A stretch of 64,000 bases of DNA from Falciphora oryzae. Taxonomy: Eukaryota > Ascomycota > Sordariomycetes > Magnaporthales > Magnaporthaceae. Within the stretch, counting starts at the first letter, position 1. Each line of letters starts with the position of its first letter. The stretch spans positions 90,082 to 154,081 of the forward strand of contig JNVV01000073.1 in NCBI GenBank assembly GCA_000733355.1. The letters are read 5' to 3'. The notes below the pieces were generated by a model, which did no database searches, was not told where the DNA came from, and saw only the letters and a list, made by a program, of their open reading frames with translations. The position numbers and the translations under genes are program-made. This document shows positions 30,995 through 41,923 of this stretch, one piece after another.

Positions 30995-32361
30995 ATGGAC
31001 GGACACGAGTTTTTACAGTGGCTTTTAGGTGTTCCGTCAGGCGACGCGCCCGACAGTCGCAAGCGCAGGCGACCCAGCGAGAGCCTCCAAACCCCGCCTC
31101 CCGGCGATACCGACGCCGACGCCATGGAGACACCGGCGAAGCGTCGCCGACAGCCGCCGACGGCGCTGACACAATTGGCGCCCTCAACCGCGCTCACAAC
31201 AAGCCAGACTAGCGGCAGTCGCGGGTCCGTGCTCAGAAGGAAGCGGGCGATGGAGTTGGGCGACGAACCGCTAACCACCATGACGTTCGACGGTGCGGGA
31301 TACCGGGGCGGGGTGCTACCCACGGCGCTGCGGCGCCTGGAGCTCGACTTTACGAAGGCGACCGGGGGCATGCCAATCGTCTCGTGGTCTCGGAAGGCCG
31401 AAATCGAGGCGGCGGGCGCGTTAGGCGAGAGCATTCAGGAATACCACTTCCTGCCTCCCCCGTCTCCCGAGGCAAAAAACCCAGACCTGGAGTCGCCGGC
31501 ATTCAGCGACGTCCTCGAGATTTATCAAACGGCAGGGCGATACCGGTCAATGTCCTTTGACGAGTCTGCATGGAGCTGCGGCGTTGTTTATCCCCTGCTC
31601 AAGCTTGCTATTCCAAGGGGCGGTCAGCTCAAGTTGGTGCCTTGGTCAGTCTGCCCCTTCCTGATTCCCCCTTCCTTGTTCGCGCGGGATCTAACTTTGT
31701 GTGCATTGACAGTACAAGCGCTCTAGTGTCAGACAGTGACCTTTTGCCCCATGCGTATCCGGTCGGCAAAATGGTCGACTTCTGCGTCGCGATCGATCCC
31801 AGTCGGACCCCCGGCCACGAGACTGCTGTAGTCGCCATCGGCCAGGCCGCTGAGACGGAGGCTACTACGGCTGTCCGGCTACTCAAGAACATGCAGCACA
31901 ACTGGAGCATCAACCACACCGACCACCGGCCTCTTGCCAAGTGGCCGATCGCGTTGAGCATTGCGCTCAAGGGCCCGGACGGCAACGCGGTGGAATCCGA
32001 GATCCAGCTGGGAGCGTGGCAATTCGCCCACTGGAAGATGTTGGAGCTGCTTGCCGAGACCGAATTCGACGGTCGTCCGCCCGTCGCCGGTGCTCTCGAA
32101 AGCCTCGAGTTCCTCCCCAGCATCTACATCGTGGGCAACTTGTGGCGCTTCACTGTGACAATCAAGGACATGCCAACAGGCCACATCATCCAACTGATCG
32201 ACGGCGCTTTCGGCAGCACGTCCAGCATCCACGGCATCTATTGCATCATCTGGAACCTGCGCCGCCTCGCTAGGTACCTGACCGAAGAGTATTGGACCTG
32301 GTTCAAGGAGAAGATCCTGCGGCTGTCGCCTTCCGAGACGGATATGCAGCCCTCGGATTGA
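30995..32361 (+). CDS. PD-(D/E)XK nuclease-like protein, copy 3 (catalytic Glu replaced)
   Basis: Two exons: 30995-31644 and 31713-32361. The 68-nt intron has donor GTCAGT, a CTAAC branch site near 31691 and acceptor GACAG, and joins in phase 2. The N-terminus (MDGHEFLQWLLGVPSG) parallels copies 1 and 2, then a basic linker (DSRKRRRPSES, AKRRRQP). The C-terminal domain has AWSCGVVYPLLKLA, GKMVDFCVAIDPS, WSINHTDHRPLAKWPIALSI, then ALKGPDG, where copies 1 and 2 have ETK. The E-x-K glutamate is therefore Ala here, while Asp and Lys remain. If the fold is a nuclease, this copy is probably inactive or altered. The frame is otherwise intact through to the stop, so it may be kept for binding or regulation. 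Confidence 0.82.
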
Positions 32362-33963
32362 GACCTAATATCCATTTATTTCACACATCCCTTCCTATTT
32401 CCTGTACCCCTCCTATTATGTCCACTTTGTCAGCTCCGCTGCTGCTGGACATTCCCAGTTCTTATCTTGGAGCAACCCAGGCATGGAAACCATCGTAAAA
32501 TCTAAACAGAACTCCTCCAGGACCTGTTGTGGCTTGTCAAGGATAAGATGCTAAGCTTGGTATGAAAGATAGGTCGGGTAAAGCGAAGGGTGTTTGGTGG
32601 AGGAAAGGATACTCTTCCACCCTCTCTTGTGATTCCAAGACTGTGGAAATTATGGTCAGCAGTTTGAATGCTTCCTGTACGACTCGGGGATGACTGGCGG
32701 GTAGGAGGCTCCACCACCATCGGGCTTGACAAAGGGTGCCCATTGCAGATTTGCTCCCAGCTTCGCTTTTGGCGGCAAGGCCCCGCTCCTTCCAATCATG
32801 GGATGAGATTTCGCTCAGCCCTCCGCAGTGGAGCGCGCCGCAGATAGCTCAGATGCGTGGCGCTGGGCACGGCGATGCGGCCAAGGCGGAAAGAGGTCTG
32901 GAAACTCGACTTTGGCCCGGGAGCTCTGATACAAAGATGCCCTTATCCAGCGGTCCCCGTAGCATTTGGAGTAACCTGTCCTTTTCGATGTCTCGTAGTA
33001 ACGGATGGAGCGATTCGCTGCTGTTAAGGTAGGCGTAGTCGGGGGACCCAAGGCCGTTGGCGGCCGGCCGGGAGTGAGTGCCTTGCGAACCTCACGGGCA
33101 TGTTGGCCGTCGGGGCTGTCGGCCGGGGCGGCATGTAAAGCCAGGAGGGCGGCCGCTCGTGGGACGGGCTGCAGGGTGGATGATGACGTGCAGGGATTCG
33201 CGGCGGGAAAGGGCTGAGCTCGGGTCCTGGGGGAGCACGAGGGCTCGAGGAATCTGCGGGCGCAACTGGTGAGGCCCGGGGCCGATCGGTCGCAGCCCAA
33301 ACACCGGTCGTCGTGCTCCTCACCAGCGGACACCACGGGAAGGCGAGGCGTGGAGCCAGGCGCATTACGCACCACGGGAGTGGACCGAGGCACGCGACAA
33401 CGGGGTGCAGGCGTGGACGGCGACGACGGGGGCCGGCAAGCACGGCCACCACCAAAGCCAGCCGGAAACAGGACCTGGGATACGTGGCGGGTCGTGGCGA
33501 CCGTAGAAGCATCGTTACCGCCAGCCGCAGCCTTGCCCTGACGACGAGCGTGGGCTTAGAGGCGCATATAGGCGGTAGGGCTAAAGGATTCCACACAATA
33601 ACGAACAGCATTCGACCGCTCCTCGGCCTCCCAGCCTGGGCGCATGAGTGGTAGTCCTTAACAACTGGGTAGAAGTCGATTATCTGTTAATATCAGGCCA
33701 GGATGCGGCGACGACCCTCAAGCCGGCTCGTGTGGGTCATGGTCCGAAAGCTCGGATATGGTATTGCAACGTGTATCCTAGCAGGAATGTTACGATAGAA
33801 ATCAGAAATGCGGCACCTGGCTGATTCTAACTCACAGTGCTACTTCCGTCCAGCCCCCACTCCTATCCATCTCTCCTGATCCACTCCTTGGACGACCGAA
33901 ACTGCGGCTGCTTGCATCGGTAACCTGTCCGCTGTAGGGCGAGTAGTTGGCTGTGTTCTCCCA
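32362..33963. other. No gene recognised
   Basis: Includes the 3' flank of copy 3. Minus-strand frames at 33611-33024 and 33393-32815 are overlapping Pro/Arg-rich reads of the same GC-rich stretch with no motif. Confidence 0.4.
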
Positions 33964-35776
33964 CTATGGGAGAGCTCGGAGCCGCTCAATATCCCTTATG
34001 AGCCAACGGAAAATGCATGATGCTGCTCGAAGCCCTCCTTGTTCAGGGGAAAGTAGCATTTGCAGATCCTGATCTCTAAGCAGCTTGCAATCCGCTTTGT
34101 GACCTATGCTTTTCCAAGCAATGGTTTGGCATTCCTGATTGACACGCCGAGTTAGAATACTCCGGGTTTTGCAACTGATGAAGGGGTCCTACATACTTTG
34201 TCGCAGTACCAGAAGAGCGTGCACTTGCCGCACTTGCTCAATGTCGTCGCCTTGCGGCCGCACCCTTGACAGGTCCTCTCGCCTTTTACCATGCTGGCGT
34301 ACTGCTGCACCTTGTCGCTCAGGGTGAATAAATCCCTCAGTGGAGCCGGAAAGATCTACCATGATCAAATTAGCGTAAGGTAAACTAGCGTTGCCCGCTA
34401 GAGATAGAAGTGTACCTTCAGCACCGTGGGATCTTCGAGTCGGATTCCCGTAGTCATGTCGAGGAACCCATGTTGCTCAGCGTAAAGGATGGCCAGAGTA
34501 AACCCCTTCCGTACGCATGAAGGGTCTAGCTCACGGCCGCGGCTGGGGGTGTAGAACATGACGGGCGTGTCATGTCCGGCTCCGTCCTTGACGATGAACC
34601 TCAGGCGCAGGAAGCTTTCGATCCCGACAATCTCAGCGAGGAAACACCAGTGCTTGCGCGGGTGGTACGAAAACCCGTCGGTGGACTCGTAAAATTCGAG
34701 GTCGATGTCGTTCTCCCCCGGCAGCGCGTCGAAGGAAGGGAACGTTGCCTCGTCGGCGTGCTGCGGCTGCTCCTGCGGTGCCTTCTTCTGCTCCTGCGGT
34801 ATCTCTTTTTCTTCCCTCCACAGCCAAGTTTCAAGGTCCTCGGCCGAGAGACTGGAAGGGATGTTGTCGGTAGAGGTTTGCCACCGCGAAGAGTGGCCAT
34901 ATGACGGGTGTCGGGTTAGGTCCCTGGCTAGGTCCTTCATTCGACGGACTGTGGGGCTGTCGTCGCCTTCCATTATCGCCCGAGTTGTGGCGGCTCGCTC
35001 GCCAAAGACTCTTGCCCGTGCCCTGTCGCCGTTGACGACGGCAATCTGGAGAGCGTCGTAGTACGCCCGGGGCACGCTCGCATCGTGGAGACCCCCCTCT
35101 TCGCATAGCCTCGCAGCTTGCGCACGTCGTGCAGGGCCTGGAGAGGAGAAGCGGTAATCCGTATTCCGTCGCCGATAGACTTGTCTAGCCGTTGAGTCTC
35201 GTCGAGTCTCGCGTCGCTGGAAGCGCGAAGGGAGGGAGGGAGGGAACAGAGTTGACAGGAGCAGGCGAAGCGAAAATTACGCTGCAAAGTGCGTTGGCGT
35301 GCGGCGCGGTTCGTGCGGTCCGTGAGGTATATGATGGTAATCTCCTCGCCCTGGTAGATATCACGAATGGCGTGGATGGTGAGCTGCTGGAAGCCCTCGT
35401 TCCAGGTATTTTGGGCGTTCTGGATGCAGGCATGGTTAATGCGCGACGCCTCGACGAAGATGCCGCCCGTCGCCGTGTTAGACCCAAGGGGCGGCGCGTT
35501 CGTGCGGACAATGCCTAGCTCTCGGGTTGTTTCATCCTCAAAGGAATTGTGGAGGGAGAAGAAAGCCTGGCGTTTATCGTCGCTAAGCGCGGCGACTTTG
35601 TTGGACGGAGATTCGCACACTTGCTCCTTGGAATTCGTGAATCGGGGGACCCGTAACAAAGGCGCTTCGGAGGGGGTGCGTGTGCCTTTGGCGATCTTGG
35701 TGGCAGCGACGAGGTCCAGGCCTTTGCCCGGGACCTCTTGGATGGCGTATAACTTGTTAGAGTCCGTAATTGACAT
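33964..35776 (-). pseudogene. SET-domain / MYND-finger protein with one frame break
   Basis: The start MSITDSNKLYAIQEVPGKG at 35776 leads into a split-SET protein of the fungal SMYD-like type: GLDLVAATKIAKGTR, EASRINHACIQNAQNTWNEG (substrate/cofactor NH motif), IHAIRDIYQGEEITIIYL, and post-SET FACSCQLCSLP. A helical middle (PRAYYDALQIAVVNGDRARA) follows, then an intron 34415-34356, a MYND finger CQGCGRKATTLSKCGKCTLF, intron 34196-34135, and ECQTIAWKSIGHKADCKLL before the stop at 33964. All Cys/His of the finger are present. Near 35118 the frame shifts by one base (LHDVRKL to LCEEGGLHDAS), which no plausible intron explains. Such proteins methylate lysines on proteins in nucleus or cytosol. 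If the shift is an assembly error the gene is intact. Confidence 0.8.
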
Positions 35777-35979
35777 TTTGACATTCAAACACTCCTCTAG
35801 CGTGCGAAGAGGGCTACGCCCTCGGCCAACGTTGTAAAAGCTGCAATGTGTGCAGTGCAGTTAAGTGTTGTGGAAGTCTAGATTGTTTACAAACAAGGTT
35901 TGTGCGGGGTGCCGGCAGAATTCCCTTTATGCGCGGGGCGCTGTTACGACCAAAGGCCGCACCAAGGGTCCAGGTGACA
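35777..35979. other. Upstream region of the SET gene
   Basis: Short 5' flank between the SET gene and a LINE tail; the LINE inserted about 200 bp upstream of the start codon. Confidence 0.4.
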
Positions 35980-37550
35980 GAGAGGGAGAGAGAGAGAGAG
36001 AGTATATTTAACGTCGTTATAGTCGGGATCTACCAGTCCCTGCCTCCCAGGGGGCATACGACGTGCTAGCGCTACCTAAGCTTGACACTAGGCTATGTGT
36101 TGCTATCGAGGCGGCTAACAAATCAAACCATGGGGCAAGCCCAAGGCACACGGAGTTCGGGCCGCATTCCGGCGCTCCTTGTTAGTGAGCGGGCAATCGG
36201 CAAAAGGGCGAGTAAACGCCTGGGCGCTGTAGGCGCTGCTGTTGGTAGTGGTGCTATCGGCCGGCGGGTGTGCCGGAGAAGGGGGTTAGGCCGGGTTTGG
36301 GCGGGGGGGTCCTCGGGACCCCCCCTGGGCCCGGCCGGAGGTATGGGGGACCAACGAGCCTACTGTTGGTCCTAATAGTACAAAGGAAAAAATGAAAGGT
36401 GCAAAGGGAAAAGGAAAAAGGAAAAAGGAAATAGGTTGTATGCGGGCTTTTTAGGCCCTGTTACTACCGCCCAGCGATAGTGTAGTAGTTGGTAGCTTCA
36501 ACGAACGAAGCAAAAAGGAAAGGCTTTTGCAATAGCCGTTTCCAATACCCGGGCCTATTAAAAGCCGGGGAAGGGTCCGCTATAGGCCATTTGTTTTCTG
36601 CCGCCCTAGCTAACCTGCAGTATACAGGGTGGGGAGGGGATTTGTTTCTTCCGCAACGGCACGGGTTGTCGTTTTCGTGCTGGAACTTTCGGTGGTACCA
36701 GTCGAAGTCCCCGTGCCCCGTGCGTGCGGCTATTAACCGCTGTAACACTTTCCGGTGCAGCTGTAAAGCTTCGGGTGCAGGCCGTGGTGCCGGCGGGAGG
36801 CCTATGGCCTTATACCGGTCCGGTAGGTTGCTTTCGTACCAGGCGTTTCGGGCGTCCCGGGCCATTTTCCGGGCTAAAGCCTTTACTCCGGCCACTGTTG
36901 GTTTGGAGTGTTGGGGAATCGGCAAAACCGATCCCAATTTTGCTTCGGTATCGGCCTTTTCGTTCCCGGGGATTCCCTATAGCCCGGGGACCAGCGTACG
37001 TATACCCGGTGTTTATTTATAAAGTAATAGACTTTTTTAAAAACACTTTATAAATTGTTAAAAGCCGTGTTTAAAAAGCCGTGTTTAAAAAGCCGTTAGC
37101 CGCCAAAGTGTTATCGAGGCACAAATAGAGAGTGCAGTGCGGAAACTCCAAACGGCTTTACGGAGGCCCATCCGGCCCCCTTCCGCCGGGTGCGCCAGCC
37201 TGCCGTGCCCGGAAAGTTTGCGTTGTCCGGTTTGGTAGATTACCCAGCCGTATCCAACTGCCCCGTCCTTCGCTTTGGACCCCTCACTATATACTATAAC
37301 GTCGGTGGGTGGAAAGGTGCGAAGCCACGCCATAAATGCTTTTGCAGCTGCGAGCTTTTCTTAGGTGGCCACCGTAAGCCCCGTATATCTATAGGGGAGG
37401 TAGGCCGGGCGGGTGCAAGCTGGAAGGAGTTCGGCTGTCCTTTGCAAAGAGGTCGTATGCGGCCAGGCCTGCCCTAGGCCCTCGGGTGTTAAGGATCGGT
37501 TTGGCCGCTGCGGCCAGGGGGTGATTTTCCGGCACCATATTTATACGGGC
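35980..37550 (-). mobile_element. Tad1-like LINE, 5'-truncated (copy C)
   Basis: Minus-strand copy matching copy A from the end of reverse transcriptase to the 3' end: NHPLAAAAKPILNTRGPRAG, RNase H (VIVYSEGSKAKDGAVGYG, Asp to Glu at the first catalytic position), and the C-terminal block 36937-36464 ending at FASFVEATNYYTIAGR. The tail is a GA/CT microsatellite (35980-36001). A short tandem duplication (GTTTAAAAAGCC, 37070-37100) and frame breaks damage RNase H. Dead copy. Confidence 0.88.
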
Positions 37551-37630
37551 CAAGGCTCGTGGGAGCGTACGGTTCATAGACCTGTTGCTCCACGAGGTGT
37601 GGGCCCTTCCTGGATGCACGCGCTAGATCT
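37551..37630. repeat. LTR-like fragment shared with 41740-41815
   Basis: GGCTCGTGGGAGCGTACGG, CCACGAGGTGTGG and GATGCACGCGCT here match GGCTCGTGAGAGCGCACGG, CCACGAGGCGTGG and GATGCACGCGCT at 41740-41815. Probably pieces of one LTR family, truncated here at the LINE border. Confidence 0.4.
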
Positions 37631-39043
37631 ACGCGGATCAACATGTCTGGTGATACAAGCGGGCACCGCATGCGGCGGGGCCACGTCAACGCGATTCTCG
37701 ACGCACACGTGGAGCAGAAGCGCCGTAGTTTTCGGCACAGCCTTCCTCTCGCCACCAACCACGTGGACTAATGGTTCCTGTAATTAGTTCCCGTCCGCCG
37801 ACAGCGAGCGGGGGTGGGCCTTTATAGTCAACAACCCGAGCGGACGGCTCAAACTCCTTAGAGGACCAAAAAGCAAGGGCCTCGACCGTTAGGGAACCAG
37901 CTCATGGCGCCGGTGGAGGGTAGATACACGAGATAGTCAACATGGCGGTCGCGTGGGTCAACGGCTGGAGCATGAATCGCAACTTTGGCGGCGAGGTCCA
38001 CTGCGGCACGAACAGCCTCTGCGGCTTCTTCGAGCCCTGATGGTGAAGTGAGTGGGCATGCATGGAGCAACTCGATGCGGATAGCCTAAGTAATTCTCAC
38101 ACTTCCTTACATATCATCTGTATCTACGATTTGCCAATAAAAGCCTAGATACGGCATGTTGCCTACTCTCACGAGTCGGTGGAATAATTTATTCATAATC
38201 TAACCACAGGCATCAAGCCCACGTCAACATGTCTCCTGTTAGCTACCAGCCCACAGCCTCCCCGACTCCAAAGCTAGTGCCGGCTTTTTCTGCCGACTCC
38301 CACCCACCCACATGTGCTAGCTTCGACAAGAACAAGAAATACAGGATCCAAAGACGGCGCCTCCTCGGCCTCCTTCAGGAAGCGAGCTCCAAGCTAGCGA
38401 GACGCTGTGTTCTCATGAAAGCTGGTCCTTTCAAAAAACCGTCGCACGATTTATGCATGCTTATTGAGCTGCAAGCAATCAAGTCGATATTAATTAAAGC
38501 GAGCGGCCCTACTCCAAAGTGCGGCCCCTCGGTTTTAAAGTCGCCAGATCTGGCGGCTCTTGTCAGCATTGAAAGGGGAGGCTCAGGTTCCTTGCGACAC
38601 CAGATCAGCACGGATGTCAGAAGCTTAAATTGATATAGAAAGTTGCTGACAGTCGGTCCCGAGATCTTTCTTGGCGGGTTCACCCCTTCCAAAGAGACGC
38701 TCGGCCTCAGCCAAATGCGGAGAGAGCAACCTGTGCCACGAAACCGACTCGCCGATCTCTCGGGACCGAAAGGCAAGCACAACATTGATGCCTGATGTTG
38801 GAAGGAATGTAGCAATGAAAACTGAAAGCGCTCTCCCCTTCAAATGTGCGAATCTAGAACGGTAAAGGGAGTCTGAGACGTATTTAAGGGCTACCCTGCG
38901 CTTTCTCATCACCCCTTCTCATTTTTAATTCCCCAGGCTCAATTCATCATTCATCAACCTCCCAACTGTCCAGCTCAAACAATCTCCTCAAAGATACCCA
39001 CACTCCCACTAGTTAAACCCGCACTTTGAGACCAAAGCCCACC
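37631..39043. other. No gene recognised
   Basis: A 134-codon plus-strand frame (38229-38633) and a minus-strand frame (38912-38625) show no domain. The last 100 bp (AT- and CT-rich, TCATCATTCATC) is probably the promoter and 5' UTR of the secreted-protein gene at 39044. Confidence 0.4.
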
Positions 39044-39559
39044 ATGCAGTTCATGAACGCCGCCGCCATCGTTTCCCTCCTCTCCTCCCTCGGCGGGATG
39101 GCCGCCGGGTCCCCCGTCGCCGCCCCCGAGCCGGCCGACGCCGCAGCCGTCAACCCCGGCAGCGACGTCGCCACGGTCGCCGCGGCGGCGGCTGTCGAGC
39201 CGCGGCAGAACACGGCCAGCATCTCCTTTCACGCGCTGGAAAACTGCCGGGACGCCGGCCAGCGCTACGGCTTCATCGGGGGCAGCCAGTGCGTGCGCGT
39301 GCCCTTTGACGTCCGCTCCATCTTTGTCAACCCCACGTACGTTCCCTCCCCCCTCTCAGGAAACTCCCCTGTTTTTTGCGACCTTTTTTTTCTCAGGACT
39401 TTATGCTAATAAAAAGCTATTTTTTATGATCTACTGTATTCCGGAAACAGTGGTTGTAGGGTCACGACTTGGAGCGGTGGCGACTGTCGGGGCTCATCCG
39501 TCCGCGCTGGGCAAGGGTGCAGCACCGTCCCCTATGCCTCGGTGACCGTGGAGTGCTAA
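39044..39559 (+). CDS. Small secreted cysteine-rich protein
   Basis: Two exons: 39044-39336 and 39451-39559, with a 114-nt intron (GTACGT to AACAG, phase 2). The start lies in a good context (CACCATG). The product is 133 residues. Residues 1-28 form a signal peptide (MQFMNAAAIVSLLSSLGGMA, cleavage near AAGSP). An Ala/Val/Pro-rich propeptide-like stretch ends at EPRQN, and the mature part is about 73 residues with six cysteines: ENC, SQC, TGC, GDC, QGC and the terminal VEC. Six cysteines suggest three disulfides. This pattern is common among apoplastic fungal small secreted proteins, including effector candidates. The family and any biological activity are unknown. Confidence 0.72.
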
Positions 39560-39799
39560 TGAGCCACCCTGTCGGATTTCTGGCTCTTTTTGAACTGGCC
39601 TTGGGGAACGTGCCAAGCCTCTTGGGTGGGAGTGGCCCGGGAGTTCAGAATTCGAATGCCTGTGACAGCCGAACGGTTGTTGATGTTCAAACATCATGGT
39701 TGTGTTGTACTTCAGCAGTCTCATTAACGACGTCAACTCATAATACATCCCGACCTTAGCCTCGGTTCCGCTACGTCCCAGCCGTCATTCGTCTGTCAG

Positions 39800-40116
39800 T
39801 CAACGTGCTGGGGCCCAGGTGTATCCTAATTCCAGTGCTCGCTCGTCGCCGACAGGCTCTGAAAGTCGGGCTCAAACATGTCGAGCCACAGCCGGTCCGC
39901 CGCCTGCCGCATGCTCTTCTCCGCAAAGACTTCCAGCATGCCCCGGAAGCCGTCAAAAGCCTGGATGCCGCCATCGTCCAGCGGTAGCAGACGAGCGCGC
40001 GGTCCAGCTCCCAGAAGGAATCCATGCCGTTGGTGATGTAGAGGAACTCCTTGTAGTCGTCGGGGAGCGTCGTATTGAGCCTGTCCTCGAGATCCTCGAT
40101 GACCCTGTCGGCACAA
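39800..40116 (-). pseudogene. SMI1/KNR4 (SUKH)-domain remnant
   Basis: The minus strand reads VIEDLEDRLNTTLPDDYKEF then LYITNGMDSFWELDRALV, the typical SMI1/KNR4 signature (acidic helix, LPxDYKEFLxxTNG). A different frame then gives GFRGMLEVFAEKSMRQAADR and DMFEPDFQSLSATSEHWN before a stop near 39826. The N-terminal start and much of the C-terminal half are missing. In fungi such domains occur in cell-wall-signalling scaffolds and in variable proteins of unknown role; in bacteria they act as immunity proteins. A relic. Confidence 0.6.
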
Positions 40117-40261
40117 ACCGACGGACCAAAATTGCTGAGTGAAGAATCTGTGTTACTGTTTTAGGTAGGCAGCCACCAATTGGCCCAGATTTCGTCACCT
40201 CTTGTTAGTTAGTTTCAAGGGCCATTAGAGCCGCCCCCCTCGATTCCTGTGGACGGGATTA

Positions 40262-41079
40262 AGTCAAGACCCCTACTTTGCGCCACCCCCCACTTCCGGC
40301 CACCCCGATTCCCATACTAAATCGCCAAAACGTACCGTTTTCAATCCGCAATAGCAAATCGAAATAAAATCGCACAAATGCAAACCTAAAACCAATCGAA
40401 AGCGTTTTTTTAAAGGCTTTGTAACAAGGCAAGTTTGTATTTTTAAAAGCCTTATAGGGCTAGGGATTCCGGCTCAAAGTTGAAGGTGCAAAATACATAC
40501 TAATTTTACGAAAATATAAAGTAAAATAAATCTTTAAATTTGGATTGAATGAAACCCGGGTATTTACATTAATATAAAGTTTTAAAAGGGCTTTCCTTTA
40601 CGTAAAACCGTATATTTGTAACTATTTTTTTCGTTTAAATAAAAAAGCCAAAAGTTTTTCCCATATAAAAAGTTTGTTAGTAAAATATAAAATATTTTTT
40701 AATTAAATAGAAAAAAATAGGTTAAAGTATCCGGTTTTACTTTTAAAAAGTCCTTTCTAAACTCCATATTATATAAAATACCAAAGCCTAATCGGATATA
40801 AATTTGAAGATTTATTTAACTGTGTAATATCGTAAAATTAGTATGTATTTTGGACCTTTGTTTTCAAATTTAAATTTCCGGATTCATCAGTACCTAAGAA
40901 ATCCAAAATTAATATTTTTGAAAAGCGTTAAAAAACGGCTTTCGATTGGTTTTGGGATTGCATTTGTGCGATTTTATTTGGATTTGCTATTGCGGATTGA
41001 AAACGGTGCGTTTTGGCGATTTAGTATGGGAATCGGGGTGGCCGGAAGTGGGGGGTGGCGCAAAGTAGGGGTCTTGACT
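40262..41079. mobile_element. AT-rich MITE with long TIRs, 818 bp, TA duplication
   Basis: Both ends read AGTCAAGACCCCTACTTTGC inward. The first 145 or so bases of the two arms match almost perfectly, and weaker matching continues to a shared block (AAAATACATACTAATTTTAC) about 235 bp in. The element is flanked by TA on each side (40260-40261 and 41080-41081), as for Tc1/mariner-type transposases. No transposase ORF is present. The interior is strikingly AT-rich compared with its surroundings, which may reflect RIP or simply the family's composition. Confidence 0.88.
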
Positions 41080-41081
41080 TA

Positions 41082-41639
41082 TGCCGCAGCTACTCTCGCG
41101 TGAGAAGTTGTGCCCACAGACACGCTATCGTGGGCGTCAGGTCGAGCCGAACGATACCCCGGAAGGAACGGACCCTGCTCCTGGTACGATCCGACCGGGG
41201 GCCCCTGCTTCAGGCAGGCTAGCGTTCGGGCAAGCTTCTGGGCGGCCGCGTTGGCAAGGTCTGATACCGGCGCTCGAGTTGCTCCACTCCGGTCGAATTT
41301 GCTTGCTGCTGCGAGACAACCGTGAACATCCCAAAGCCACTCTAGCAATCGTGTTGGATCGAAAGAGGATGATCGCAGATCCCGAGCCCGTGCTTGGACG
41401 TCTGTTACCTTCAAACGAGGTAGTTCCAACACACTAATCCGGCTGCGCTCGATGAGGAACGCGCTACGGCGGTAGGTACTTAAATTAACGATAATAATAG
41501 GGTTTGGATTTGCTACGGCTATTAACTTGTTTTCAATCGACGGAAGAAGAAAGCTGTGGAACCCAAGCTGTGTACAAATATTTATAATAAGGTCGTTGTT
41601 GGTAGGAGTGTTACTCCTGTAGGCTCGGAGATCTCCCAA
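41082..41639. other. No gene recognised
   Basis: A 190-codon minus-strand frame (41651-41079) overlaps the LTR-like sequence downstream and may be retroelement-derived. No Gag, protease or integrase motif is seen. Confidence 0.3.
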
Positions 41640-41830
41640 AGGAAAGAACAAAGATCTATAGATCTGGAAAAGTGTCTGTATTGATGCATGAAGGGGAAGG
41701 AATCTAGTTACAGGAAGGGGATCGAAGATCCCCTTTTGTAGGCTCGTGAGAGCGCACGGCCCGTGGGCCGCAGGCCCACGAGGCGTGGAGATGCACGCGC
41801 TGCTAACGTAATCCGACAGTCGTTGAATTT
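41640..41830. repeat. LTR-like remnant
   Basis: Contains AGATCTATAGATCT, a purine-rich GAAGGGGAAGGAATCT, and a hairpin GTGGGCCGCAGGCCCAC. The 3' part matches 37551-37630. The order of elements resembles the solo LTR at 13831-14117 (GGAGGAAGGAATCT). No clean TG...CA ends or duplication could be assigned. Confidence 0.4.
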
Positions 41831-41923
41831 ACGGTCGGCTTTACGACATCGGTTCGTTTGCGATTCCTAAACAATGTGTTACTGCTAGAATTCAAAATAG
41901 TTGAACTGTCTGCTGGCAAATTG

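Noticed and set aside
37858..38070. FG-GAP/VCBS-like peptide (VDYLVYLPSTGAMSWFPNG) on the minus strand
   Set aside because: Only one possible repeat, no calcium-binding DxDxDG and no flanking repeats, so not enough to call.
40262..41079. Possible origin, centromere-like or AT isochore segment
   Set aside because: The AT-rich block is fully bounded by TIRs and TA duplications, so a MITE explains it.
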